64,000 nt of DNA from JAPLJC01 sp963697965 (GTDB lineage: Bacteria > Desulfobacterota > Desulfobaccia > Desulfobaccales > 0-14-0-80-60-11). The DNA lies in the NCBI GenBank assembly GCA_963697965.1, contig OY969108.1, positions 2,728,001 through 2,792,000 on the forward strand. The letters are read 5' to 3'. Shown here in pieces: positions 34,339 to 42,768 of the stretch. The notes beneath the pieces were generated by a model that saw only the letters and a list, made by a program, of their open reading frames with translations, made no database searches and had not been told where the DNA came from. The position numbers and the translations under genes were made by a program. Position 1 is the stretch's first letter, and every line of letters begins with the position of its first letter.

Positions 34339-35337
34339 GTGAAGGACATCCTCAAGGGGGAGACATTGTCCGATAGTAGAATCAAACTCTGGAGCATAGG
34401 GGGCGGCAAGGGGGGCATCGGTAAAAGCGTGATCTCCCTTGGCCTGGGTATCAGCCTGGCCCACCTGGGAAAAAAGGTGATCCTTATCGACGGAGATCTG
34501 GGCGGCGCCAACCTGCACACCCTTATGGGGGTGCGCTATCCCCACGTCACCTTGGAGCATTTCCTGTTAAAAAAGGTGGATCGGCTGGAAGATACCATAA
34601 TTCAAACCCAGGTGGAGGACATCGGCCTGATTTGCGGGGCCAACGACCTCCTGGGCGCGGCTAATCCCACCTACTCCCAAAAAATCAGGTTATTAAACCA
34701 GATCGAGGCCCTGCCGGCCCAGTATATCCTCCTGGACCTGGGAGCCGGCACCGCCTTCAATCTACTCGATTTTTTTAATTATTCTCCGGGAAGGATCGTC
34801 CTCTTCAGTCCCCAGACCACCTCCCTCCAAAACGCCTATGGGTTTATCAAGAGTGCCCTGTACCGCAAGATCTCCCGGGAATTCTCCAAAGACGAAGAGA
34901 TCACTAACATTCTTTTCCCGGAAGACGAGAAAGGGGAGAATCTGGGAGACATCGGCACTGTTAACGAACTTTTAGCCCAGGTTAAGGAAAGGGCTCCCGG
35001 CCAATATGACCGCCTCTGCCGCTTGCTCGCCGACTACCATATCCACCTGCTGATCAACATGGTGAAGTCCAATGCCGACTTGAAAGTCCCGGAGATCCTC
35101 CGCTCGGTATGTACCGACTTCTTAAACCTGCATCCGGAAATCATGGGGTATGTGCCCTACGACCCGGTCATCGAAGCCGCGGTCAATAGCATGAAGATCT
35201 TTCCCTGGGGGGAGAAGAAGAGCAAGGCTGCCGATCCCTTGGCCCACCTCGCCTTAAAAATCATCAAGGAGTCCATGCTGCCCCCCTCCGCCAGCCAGTC
35301 CCAGGTAGAGGCGCCAGCAGGGGAGGCCAGGGCTTGA
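34339..35337 (+). CDS. MinD/FlhG-like P-loop ATPase
   Basis: The 332-residue protein has the deviant Walker A GGGKGGIGKSVISLGLG, the LIDGDLGGANLHTLMG motif with switch I Asp, and DLGAGTAFN at the switch II position, typical of FlhG/MinD-type position-sensing ATPases. It lacks an obvious amphipathic C-terminal helix for membrane binding. It starts with GTG at the base after the upstream stop, so it is translationally coupled. It could localise or count the complex encoded nearby; flagellar genes are not in the window. Confidence 0.8.
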   Translation: MKDILKGETLSDSRIKLWSIGGGKGGIGKSVISLGLGISLAHLGKKVILIDGDLGGANLHTLMGVRYPHVTLEHFLLKKVDRLEDTIIQTQVEDIGLICGANDLLGAANPTYSQKIRLLNQIEALPAQYILLDLGAGTAFNLLDFFNYSPGRIVLFSPQTTSLQNAYGFIKSALYRKISREFSKDEEITNILFPEDEKGENLGDIGTVNELLAQVKERAPGQYDRLCRLLADYHIHLLINMVKSNADLKVPEILRSVCTDFLNLHPEIMGYVPYDPVIEAAVNSMKIFPWGEKKSKAADPLAHLALKIIKESMLPPSASQSQVEAPAGEARA

Positions 35338-35548
35338 CCCTGAGCCGCGCAAACTCTTCTTATCCTGGCTGAGAATGGGCGGCTCTCTCCATCGCCCTGC
35401 GATGGCTGCGAGCGGCTCACCCTGATCGACAACTCAGCCGCAGGGAGTTAACCTGCGGGTACCGCAGCCCCGGCGCCAGGGCCCGTGGACGGACGTCGCT
35501 CCCGGGTCCAGGGCGGACCGGAACCTGGCCAACTGGTTGGGAGATACC

Positions 35549-37021
35549 ATGAATCTGGCGGAACGCCTTCTCAAGGCCGGAGTGCTTACTCCGGAACAAC
35601 TGGCCCCAGCTCTCTACCAGCAAAGGAGAAACCGCGCCTTTTTATCCAAGCATCTCCTGGACCTCAAAATAGTGGAGCCGGAGGTCCTGAAGCCTTTCCT
35701 TCATCCTGACCCTCCCATCCCCGAGACCCTGGAAGACATCGGCTTTAGCCAAACCATGCTGATCCAACTTTTGCTCAAGCATGCCTACTACCGGGACACC
35801 TTCTCCACCCAGGAGATGAGCCGGGATATCAAGATCGTCCCCAAACTGCTGGAGCCCCTGATCGCTTACCTCAAGGCTCAAAATCTCCTGTTTGCCAGGC
35901 CCCGGGACCTGATGGGCAATCCCAGCCATTTGTCCATGGAGATGTATTACGCCCTGACCGATCAGGGCAGAGCCTCTGCCGAGCAGGCCCTGGAAGACAA
36001 CCGCTATGCGGGCCCGGCCCCGGTGTCCCTGGATGACTACTGGGACTGGGTGGAACGCCAGACCATCCACCAGGTGAATGTGAATATGCCCCGTCTAAAG
36101 GAGGTCTTTTCCGATCTGGAGTTGGACCCCGGCTTCCTGCTCAAGATTGGCCCCGCGGTGAACAGCGGCAGCTCCATATTCCTCTTCGGGCCTTCGGGAA
36201 ACGGCAAGACGGTGATCTCCAACGCCATCGGGAACGCCTTCGAGGACGCGGTCTACATCCCCTATGCCGTGTATGTCAATGGCAACATCATCCGCCTGTA
36301 TGATCAAGTCAACCATCGGCCCGTGCCCGGCAATGGCCAGGTGCCCAAGCATGATCCCCGCTGGGTGCTGTGCCAGCGGCCGGTGGTTATCGTCGGCGGC
36401 GAGATGACGGAAGATGCCCTGGAACTCAGGTTCAACCCACTTCTGAAATTCTATGAGGCGCCCCACCAGTTGCGGGCCAATAACGGCGTCTTTATCATTG
36501 ACGATTTCGGCCGCCAGAAGATGTCCCCCCGGCAACTCCTCAATCGCTGGATGTATCCCCTGCAAACCCGCCAGGACTTCTGCTGCCTCCACACCGGGCA
36601 ACAGTTCGCGGTGCCCTTCGACCAGCTCATCATCTTTTCAACCAATCTGAACCCCCTGAGCCTGGCGGACGAAGCCTTTTTACGGCGCATCCGGCACAAG
36701 ATCTTCATCGGCTACGTCACCCCGAAACAGTATCTTTCCATCTTTCGCCGGGTTTGTCAGGAGCGGGATATTGAATTCGACGAAAAAATCGTCCGGGGGA
36801 TAATGAACCGTTACTACCTTGTCGCCGCCCGTCCCCTGTCCGCCTGTCATCCCCGGGATTTGGTGGAAAACCTGGTGGATCGAGCCCGCTTCCTGGGGGA
36901 GACACCCCGCCTCGGCGCCAAAGAATTGGATTCCATCTGCCAGACCTATTTCGTCAACCGGGCGGACATCGCCGACTACGACACCCCCGACCATATTTCC
37001 GAACCCAGACCCTTGGCCTGA
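35549..37021 (+). CDS. AAA+ ATPase with MshEN/winged-helix-like N-terminus
   Basis: The 490-residue protein starts MNLAERLLKAGVLTPEQLAPAL, resembling the N-terminal domain of type II secretion/type IV pilus ATPases, which can bind cyclic di-GMP. A helical middle and an AAA+ core follow: Walker A GPSGNGKT, Walker B GVFIIDDFGR, sensor 1 IIFSTNLNP and arginine finger region FLRRIRHKI. The partner substrates are unknown. It follows the MinD-like gene after 211 bases and has no neighbour that names a pathway. Confidence 0.7.
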   Translation: MNLAERLLKAGVLTPEQLAPALYQQRRNRAFLSKHLLDLKIVEPEVLKPFLHPDPPIPETLEDIGFSQTMLIQLLLKHAYYRDTFSTQEMSRDIKIVPKLLEPLIAYLKAQNLLFARPRDLMGNPSHLSMEMYYALTDQGRASAEQALEDNRYAGPAPVSLDDYWDWVERQTIHQVNVNMPRLKEVFSDLELDPGFLLKIGPAVNSGSSIFLFGPSGNGKTVISNAIGNAFEDAVYIPYAVYVNGNIIRLYDQVNHRPVPGNGQVPKHDPRWVLCQRPVVIVGGEMTEDALELRFNPLLKFYEAPHQLRANNGVFIIDDFGRQKMSPRQLLNRWMYPLQTRQDFCCLHTGQQFAVPFDQLIIFSTNLNPLSLADEAFLRRIRHKIFIGYVTPKQYLSIFRRVCQERDIEFDEKIVRGIMNRYYLVAARPLSACHPRDLVENLVDRARFLGETPRLGAKELDSICQTYFVNRADIADYDTPDHISEPRPLA

Positions 37022-37120
37022 AACGGACCGAGGCTCCTTGGGCCATTTTCCTTGGGCCTCGCCCCGATTGCTGGTACACTCCGGTAAAAATCTCCAATAG
37101 CCGCTTGGGAGGATCTCGCC

Positions 37121-37867
37121 ATGAGGACGGGCAACCCCGCGCTCAGTGCCCTCACCTTTTCCCGGTCTGGCAGTGTTGCCGGAACCGAGGAAAGGATGTC
37201 CATCCAGGGAACCACCAACAAGGCCATCCTGTTGCTGCTGTGCGTCTGCGTCAGCGCCGCCTGGATCTGGACCAGCTTTTCCCGGGCCGGGAACCCGCAG
37301 GCGGTGCTGCCCCTGGTGACGATAGGAGCCATCGCCGGCTTCATCGTGGCCCTGGTGACGGTTTTTAAACCGGCCTGGGCCGGGGTAACCGCGCCCCTCT
37401 ATGCCCTGCTGGAGGGCCTTTTCATTGGCGGCATCTCCGCCATCGCCGACGCCAAATACCCCGGGATCGTCATCCAGGCGGTGGGCCTCACCTTCGGGAC
37501 CTGCCTGGCGCTGCTGTTGGCTTACAAGTCGGGATTGATCCGGGCCAGCGAGGGTTTTAAGAAAGGCATTGTGGCGGCCACCGGCGGCATCGTGTTATTT
37601 TACCTGATCAGTTTTCTCCTGGGCCTGTTCGGGGTACGCATGCCCCTGATCTACGGGGCCGGACCGGTGGGCATCATCTTCAGCCTGATCGTGGTCACCA
37701 TTGCCGCCTTGAACCTGGTCCTGGACTTCGACTTCATCGAGCAGGGGACCCTGCAAGGGGCGCCCAAATACATGGAATGGTATGGCGCCTTCGCCCTGAT
37801 GGTCACCCTCATCTGGCTCTACCTGGAGATCCTCAATTTGCTGATGAAGTTGAGGAGCCGGGAATAG
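37121..37867 (+). CDS. Bax inhibitor-1/YccA family membrane protein
   Basis: The 248-residue protein starts MRTGNPALSALTF, the conserved N-terminus of bacterial YccA-type proteins, then seven hydrophobic segments spread from about residue 50 to the end. The family includes calcium-leak channels such as YetJ; the role here is unknown. The late DFDFIEQG motif, with its acidic pair, is the family signature. Confidence 0.85.
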   Translation: MRTGNPALSALTFSRSGSVAGTEERMSIQGTTNKAILLLLCVCVSAAWIWTSFSRAGNPQAVLPLVTIGAIAGFIVALVTVFKPAWAGVTAPLYALLEGLFIGGISAIADAKYPGIVIQAVGLTFGTCLALLLAYKSGLIRASEGFKKGIVAATGGIVLFYLISFLLGLFGVRMPLIYGAGPVGIIFSLIVVTIAALNLVLDFDFIEQGTLQGAPKYMEWYGAFALMVTLIWLYLEILNLLMKLRSRE

Positions 37868-37885
37868 GGCGCCCTCAAAGCATGA

Positions 37886-38101
37886 TCAGGGCCGGTAAGG
37901 CTCAGTGAGTTCAAGGTTGAAATCGATCACCAGGTCTCCGGCAAAACCCTGGGTATCTTCGCTCACCAGGGCATAATCGCCTTTGCCCGGATATTCGTTC
38001 AACTGTTCCAGGCGGTCCTCGTCATATTCTTCCGCCATCTGCAGAAAATACTGGGGATCGTAAGCAACTGCCCAGGCCCGTTTGGCTTTCAGCGGTTTCA
38101 T
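37886..38101 (-). CDS. small acidic protein of unknown function
   Basis: The 71-residue protein starts MKPLKAKRAWAVAYDPQ and is acidic (QMAEEYDEDRLEQLNEYPG). AGAGGAGGCAGGCA precedes the ATG at 38101, which decides this start over one at 38170. I do not recognise the family; the well-formed ribosome site and codon pattern support a real gene. It is convergent with the BI-1 family gene. Confidence 0.5.
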   Translation of the reverse strand: MKPLKAKRAWAVAYDPQYFLQMAEEYDEDRLEQLNEYPGKGDYALVSEDTQGFAGDLVIDFNLELTEPYRP

Positions 38102-38237
38102 TGCCTGCCTCCTCTCCGGAAAAAGCTTTCGTTGGCTTAAAGGGCGCCCAGGGTTCGTTCCGCTTGCCACCCAAGTTCGCTTAGGATATGGTGAAGGTAA
38201 GAATGACCGCCGCCAGCGTCAAGGAAGCAGCCTCGCC

Positions 38238-39308
38238 GTGAGCCGAAGCGATAACCTGGAAACCGCAGCCGGACAACGAAAGAGCGGCCGCCTTGCCGGG
38301 GAGACCGGCCTCATCGGCGCCCTGGCCGAAGTTTTCGGGCCGCCGGCGCCGGGGGTGGTCCTGGGCATCGGCGACGACTGCGCCGCAGTGAGCCTCAAGG
38401 AAGTCAAAGGCAATCTCCTTTGGACCGTTGATACCCTGGTGGAGGGAGTGCATTTCTCCCTGGCCTACACCACCCTGGCGCAATTGGGCTGGAAGGCCAT
38501 GGCGGTGAACCTGAGCGACATCGCCGCCATGGGCGGGGAGCCCCTTTATGCCCTGCTTTCCCTGGGCTGGCCCCCGGAGCGGGACCTGGCCCTGGCCCTG
38601 GAGCTGGCCCAGGGTCTGGCCCAGGCCGCCCGGGAGTACGGGGTGGCCATCATCGGCGGCGACACGGTAGCCTCCCCCGGGCAGGTGGCGGTGACCATCA
38701 CCCTTACCGGCGTCGCGCCCCCCCGGCGCATGTTGCGCCGCGCCGGCGCCCGGGTTGGGGACTTGATTTATCTTACGGGGGAACTGGGAGAAGCGGCGGC
38801 GGGGCTTCTGGTCCTGAAGCGGCGTCCGGAGCTGGATGCCGACCTGCAGGCGGCCCTGGTGGCGGCCCACCTGGCCCCCAAACCGCAGTTGCTGGCCGGG
38901 CGCCTCCTGGCCGGCCAGGGCCTGGCCGCGGCAGCCATCGATACCTCCGATGGGGTGGCCTCCGACCTGTATCACCTCTGCCTGGCCAGCGGGGTGGGGG
39001 CTGTGATTCCCGCGGCTGCGGTGCCGATCTCACCCCGGGTGCTGGCCGCCGCTCCCTACCTGCGGGCCGACCCCCTGAGGCTGGCCCTGATGGGAGGCGA
39101 AGACTACCAACTCCTCTTCACCTCGCCTCCCCGCAAGGCGGTACGGCTGCACCAGGCCTTCGCCGGGGTCGGGCTGCCGCCTCCTCTGCTTTTGGGAGAG
39201 ATCGTGGCAGGCGACCGGGTCTTGCTAATTGACGCCGCGGGCGCGGTGGATATTTCCGGGGCCGGATATGACCATTTCCACCTTGACCCGGAGAACGAAG
39301 CAATTTAA
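38238..39308 (+). CDS. thiL: thiamine-monophosphate kinase
   Basis: The 356-residue enzyme makes thiamine diphosphate. Visible features are GIGDDCAAV near residue 43, WTVDTLVEGVHF, KAMAVNLSDIAAMGG, GGDTVASPG and the late MGGEDYQLLF. GTG at 38238 is chosen; a longer open frame exists upstream but overlaps the minus-strand small gene. SelD was considered because of a similar fold but the ThiL motifs decide. Confidence 0.9.
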   Translation: MSRSDNLETAAGQRKSGRLAGETGLIGALAEVFGPPAPGVVLGIGDDCAAVSLKEVKGNLLWTVDTLVEGVHFSLAYTTLAQLGWKAMAVNLSDIAAMGGEPLYALLSLGWPPERDLALALELAQGLAQAAREYGVAIIGGDTVASPGQVAVTITLTGVAPPRRMLRRAGARVGDLIYLTGELGEAAAGLLVLKRRPELDADLQAALVAAHLAPKPQLLAGRLLAGQGLAAAAIDTSDGVASDLYHLCLASGVGAVIPAAAVPISPRVLAAAPYLRADPLRLALMGGEDYQLLFTSPPRKAVRLHQAFAGVGLPPPLLLGEIVAGDRVLLIDAAGAVDISGAGYDHFHLDPENEAI

Positions 39309-39373
39309 CATGAATATGCGGTCTTTGGTCAGCTACCAACCACTGCTATCTTAGAAAAGGAACTGCCCAATCC

Positions 39374-39550
39374 ATGGCCAAACAAGATCAACCGCGTCCC
39401 CTGAAGGTCTGCCATACCTGCCGCCATTGGGTCTATAAGTATAAGGGGTTATGTGAACGCCTCGGCCAGGGGGTAGGCAAGTTCTGGCACTGTGCCGAGT
39501 GGACCGAGGCGCCTCCGGGCCATCCCGGGACCCGCTCCGGGAATTCGTAA
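39374..39550 (+). CDS. Cys-rich mini-protein
   Basis: The 58-residue protein contains VCHTCRHWVYKYKGLCERLG and FWHCAEWTE, a probable metal or Fe-S site with four Cys (CxxC, C, C) and two His. Nothing more can be said of its function. A similar small protein lies at 40273-40506, on the other side of a flavin-reductase-like gene. Confidence 0.5.
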   Translation: MAKQDQPRPLKVCHTCRHWVYKYKGLCERLGQGVGKFWHCAEWTEAPPGHPGTRSGNS

Positions 39551-39610
39551 CCTTCCCTGGTGGCGGCCTGAGGCAGGCCTGCCCCCTGTTGACGATTGGA
39601 GGCCGCAGAT

Positions 39611-40069
39611 ATGCAAGAAGTCGCTTTTACCGCCCTGGTGCAAGGGGTCTATGTGATCACCACCCGCCTTCAGGACCAGGTCAACGGCATGACCGCCGCC
39701 TGGGTCTCCCAGGTGGCTCTCAAGCCCTTGCTGGTGATGGTCTCCATTGCCCCGCCCCGCTTCTCCCATGGCCTCATCAAGGAAAGCGGCATCTTCGCCA
39801 TCAATGTCCTGGCCAGCGGCCAGGAGGACCTGGGTAAGCGCTTCGGCTTCAAGAGCGGCCGCCAGGTGGACAAATTTGCCGGCCTGGATTGGACCACCGC
39901 GGCCACCGGGGCCCCCATCCTGCCCCAGGCTTACGCCTTCCTGGACCTCAAGCTTAAGGACACCTTCCCCGCCGGTGACCATACCCTGTTCCTGGGGGAG
40001 GTGGTGGCGGCCCAGATCCTCCACCCCCAGGCCCAACCCCTGGTCTTTAAAAAGAGCGATTTTTTCTGA
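39611..40069 (+). CDS. flavin reductase-like FMN-binding protein
   Basis: The 152-residue protein starts MQEVAFTALVQGVYVITTRL, with NGMTAAWVSQVALKPLLVMVSIAP and GIFAINVLASGQ, the split-barrel FMN-binding pattern of the flavin-reductase-like family. GGAGGC lies 9 bases before the ATG. The acceptor is unknown; in anaerobes such proteins often pair with rubredoxin-like or flavodiiron partners. Confidence 0.8.
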   Translation: MQEVAFTALVQGVYVITTRLQDQVNGMTAAWVSQVALKPLLVMVSIAPPRFSHGLIKESGIFAINVLASGQEDLGKRFGFKSGRQVDKFAGLDWTTAATGAPILPQAYAFLDLKLKDTFPAGDHTLFLGEVVAAQILHPQAQPLVFKKSDFF

Positions 40070-40272
40070 TGCCGCCGGCAGCCTGAGATCCGGCCCCATC
40101 ATCCCTCACTTCCTGCCTCCACGGACCGGTCGCGGCGGCTCCCGCGGCCCCCTCAAAAAAGATTTGACTAATGTAAAAATTGGGTTTAATGGTAATTCAG
40201 CGCGTTTCGGAAGGATGATCATTCCTTTCCGGGACGCCGGCGGCAACCCTTGGGGATGGGGGTGGGGGGGAT

Positions 40273-40506
40273 ATGTTCGACTTCGGGGAGTGGGGGAAAA
40301 TTTGCCTCAACCAGGAGAGGCAGGGGGCTTGCGAAAATTGCCTGTGGTGGGAATGGGATGCGGCCTTGCATGAATGCCGCAATTCCCATGGCCATGTCTG
40401 CCCGGGCTATCGGGAGCGGCTCTTCAGCCTGGAAGCGCCGGACGCCGCCGGGAGCCCCGGTTTAGCGGCCGGCCCCAAGGGCCGCGGCCCGCAGGTGGCG
40501 GGTTAG
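40273..40506 (+). CDS. second Cys-rich mini-protein
   Basis: The 77-residue protein has CLNQERQGACENCLWWEWD and ECRNSHGHVCPGYRERL: five to six Cys and aromatic residues, like the mini-protein at 39374. A G-rich ribosome site precedes the ATG. Its tail overlaps the end of the minus-strand endonuclease V gene by 45 bases. Confidence 0.5.
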   Translation: MFDFGEWGKICLNQERQGACENCLWWEWDAALHECRNSHGHVCPGYRERLFSLEAPDAAGSPGLAAGPKGRGPQVAG

Positions 40507-41155
40507 CTGATCCGCCCGGCGCAAAGGCAGGGGAATCCGGTACCTGGCAACGCAGCCCAGCGTAATCTCGCGGCTTTCTTCCAGGGTGATGCGATACCCG
40601 GGAGAGAGGTAGAGGGGTTTTGTGTCTTTTCGGGTCCTGAGGATCAAGCCCACCATCTTGCCCTGATAAATTAAAGGACTGGCGGCCCCCGGCCTCCGCG
40701 GCTGGCTCCGGCCCCTGGCCCACCAGGCGGCTCTTGGCCACCCCGATGGTGGCTACCTCCAACACCAGGCCCAGATGCGAAGCCAGGCCCAGCCCCCGGG
40801 GATGGGCAATCCCCTGGCCATCCACCAACAGCACCTCCGGCCGATTCTTTAACCTCCGAAACGCCGCTGCCAGGATGGGAACCTCCCGAAAACTGAGGAG
40901 CCCGGTGCGGTAGGGAAAGGGGCACTCAGCCTCGGCCTCCGCCTCTTCCAGCAACTCCATCTCCGGAAACCGGTAAACCGCCACAGCCCCGAAGAGGCGC
41001 CGGTCCTCCCGGTCGCCAATGGCGTCGGCGCCGGCCACCAGGCGAGGCAGCCGCGGCAAAGGCAGGAGCCGGACCCTTTCTCTCAGCTTTTCCTGGAGCG
41101 CCACCGCCTCCTGGTAGATACTGGGCCCGGGGAGGGTACCACAGCTCTTTTTCAT
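40462..41155 (-). pseudogene. nfi: endonuclease V with a frameshift
   Basis: The first 170 or so residues match endonuclease V: VAGADAIGD near residue 42, VDGQGIAHPRGLGLASHLG and GVAKSRLVG. Near 40688-40692 a G run has one base too many (or two too few), and the true C-terminus (SPLIYQGKMVGL, YLSPGYRITLEES) continues in another frame to 40462. The enzyme would cut DNA next to deaminated bases such as inosine. Either the gene is recently dead or the extra G is an assembly error. Confidence 0.75.
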
Positions 41156-41174
41156 CTATCCCGGTCTCGCAACC

Positions 41175-42359
41175 TCACCCCCGCACCAATGCGCCGCTGT
41201 AAATAAAGGCCCCGTCCCGTTTGCTCACCCGGCCATCCCGGTTTTCCAGGATCCAGCCGCTTTCGCCCTTGCCGCCGAAGGGCAGGCGCAAGGGGGTGAA
41301 GAGGAAGTCCGGGTTGTCGTAAACCATGCCAAATTTTTTAGTGAGGGCCTCTTTGGCCCCCGGGGGCGGGGTGCCGAACCAGGTCACCAGGAAGGGGTAG
41401 CGGCTCTGAAGCACAGTGGCCACTGCGGCGCGGCCGCTCTCCGCCGGCACCAGGTCCAGGAAAGGGCCGAACAACTCCAGGTCCGGCGCCGCGGCGGTCT
41501 CCATCAGGAAGGGACCCTGCCACTCCCCCTGACGCTGAAATGGCGCCAGAAAACGGGGCTCTTGCAGGGCGGCCAGGGCCCGGTCCAGGAGCTGGCGGGT
41601 GCGGGCCACTTTGATGGGACCGATCCAGGTCTCAGGGTCCCGGGGGTCGCCCACCCGAACGTCGGCCATTTTTGCGATGAGCCGCTGTTTTACCAAATCG
41701 AAGAGGTCTTGATGGATGTAGGCCCGCTTCAGGGTGGTGCAGTACTGGCCGCCATTGAGGAAGGCCCGGCGCACGGTGAATTGCACGGCTTTTTCGACGT
41801 CGGCGTCTTTAAAGAAGATCACCGGCGGCAGGCCGCTGGGGCCTGCAAAGAAAAGCTTATCGAAATGGTGCGCCTCTTTGGCGTAAACATCTCCCACGGC
41901 GCTGCCGCCGGAAATGAAGAGCACCCGCACTTCCGGGTCTTGCACGCAGCGCCTGCCGAATTCCCGGTTGTCCAGGCCGGTGACGGCTTCGATCCCCGGG
42001 AAAGGCGCCACCACTTCTTGCAACAGCCGGGCGACGCGGGGGGTTAGGGAAGAGCAACTGAAGCGGAAGCGGTTGCCGCCCAGCAGCGCCGCGCCCCCCA
42101 CCCGGCCCAGCATGATGGGCGGGGCATCGTAGGGGAAGATGGCGGCCACCGTGCCGTAGGGGGATTTGCCTTCCACATTAGGCGTCTCTTCGGCCATAGT
42201 CTTGAGATGGGCCGCCGCCAGGTCCACCTCCAACCCGGCGATGGTGCAGGGTGCCCCATTGTCCTCGCCCTGGGCCGCCACCAGGTCATCCCGGCGCCGG
42301 GCCAGGGCCTCGCCCAATTCGGCCAGTGATTCCAAACGCTCGCTCATTTCGGCTATCAT
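41175..42359 (-). CDS. aldehyde dehydrogenase family protein
   Basis: The 394-residue protein has the ALDH core shortened at the N-terminus: GTVAAIFPYDAPPIM near residue 69, an NAD-binding segment (LFISGGSAVGDVYAKEA), and the catalytic Cys in FLNGGQYCTTLKRAYIHQ. The expected Glu general base region reads FAGPSGLPPVIFFKDAD, where LGGxxP is changed. It ends LRLPFGGKGESGWILENR. Most ALDHs are 450-500 residues. The substrate is unknown. Confidence 0.8.
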   Translation of the reverse strand: MIAEMSERLESLAELGEALARRRDDLVAAQGEDNGAPCTIAGLEVDLAAAHLKTMAEETPNVEGKSPYGTVAAIFPYDAPPIMLGRVGGAALLGGNRFRFSCSSLTPRVARLLQEVVAPFPGIEAVTGLDNREFGRRCVQDPEVRVLFISGGSAVGDVYAKEAHHFDKLFFAGPSGLPPVIFFKDADVEKAVQFTVRRAFLNGGQYCTTLKRAYIHQDLFDLVKQRLIAKMADVRVGDPRDPETWIGPIKVARTRQLLDRALAALQEPRFLAPFQRQGEWQGPFLMETAAAPDLELFGPFLDLVPAESGRAAVATVLQSRYPFLVTWFGTPPPGAKEALTKKFGMVYDNPDFLFTPLRLPFGGKGESGWILENRDGRVSKRDGAFIYSGALVRG

Positions 42360-42768
42360 ATTTAGTCTTTGTCCTCGTTTTTGGGGTTACGCCCTCCCCT
42401 GCTGGCGCCGGCTTCGGCTGATCCTCCTCATCTATTAGTAAATATCACAAAATTTCCTAAAGGGCAGGGGCAATGGTTAAGCTTGCCGATGTCCCGGGAG
42501 CCGAGCTCAGGGGACTGGCCGGGGAACTTTGTGAAATTTAGCATTTTCTCGTTGCAACGCCACCCGGCCCGGCCTTATAATCGAGGTGGGCAGGAAAAAG
42601 ACTTTATTTTTTAGTAATAATTTTATATATAAATATTTAAGGTAGATCCCTGAGTAACGGGATTATTCATAAACTTTCGTGACTTAGGTCTGGGGGGTCG
42701 GCTACCAGCCGCCCTTGCTAAATGCAACCCAGGCAAATTTCAGATTTATCGAGTTCTCTGGAGGAAAC
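42360..42768. other. divergent intergenic region before the HdrD-like gene
   Basis: The gene-free region has a strongly A+T-rich block (42600-42640, TTTTATATATAAATATTT) that could hold the plus-strand promoter, followed by a short inverted repeat GATCCC/GGGATT near 42646-42664. GAGGAAAC precedes the start at 42769. Confidence 0.4.

Noticed and set aside
38238..39308. SelD (selenophosphate synthetase) instead of ThiL
   Set aside because: The fold is related and a selenoprotein is near, but the motifs (WTVDTLVEGVHF, NLSDIAAMGG) are those of ThiL and the N-terminal Cys/Sec region of SelD is absent.
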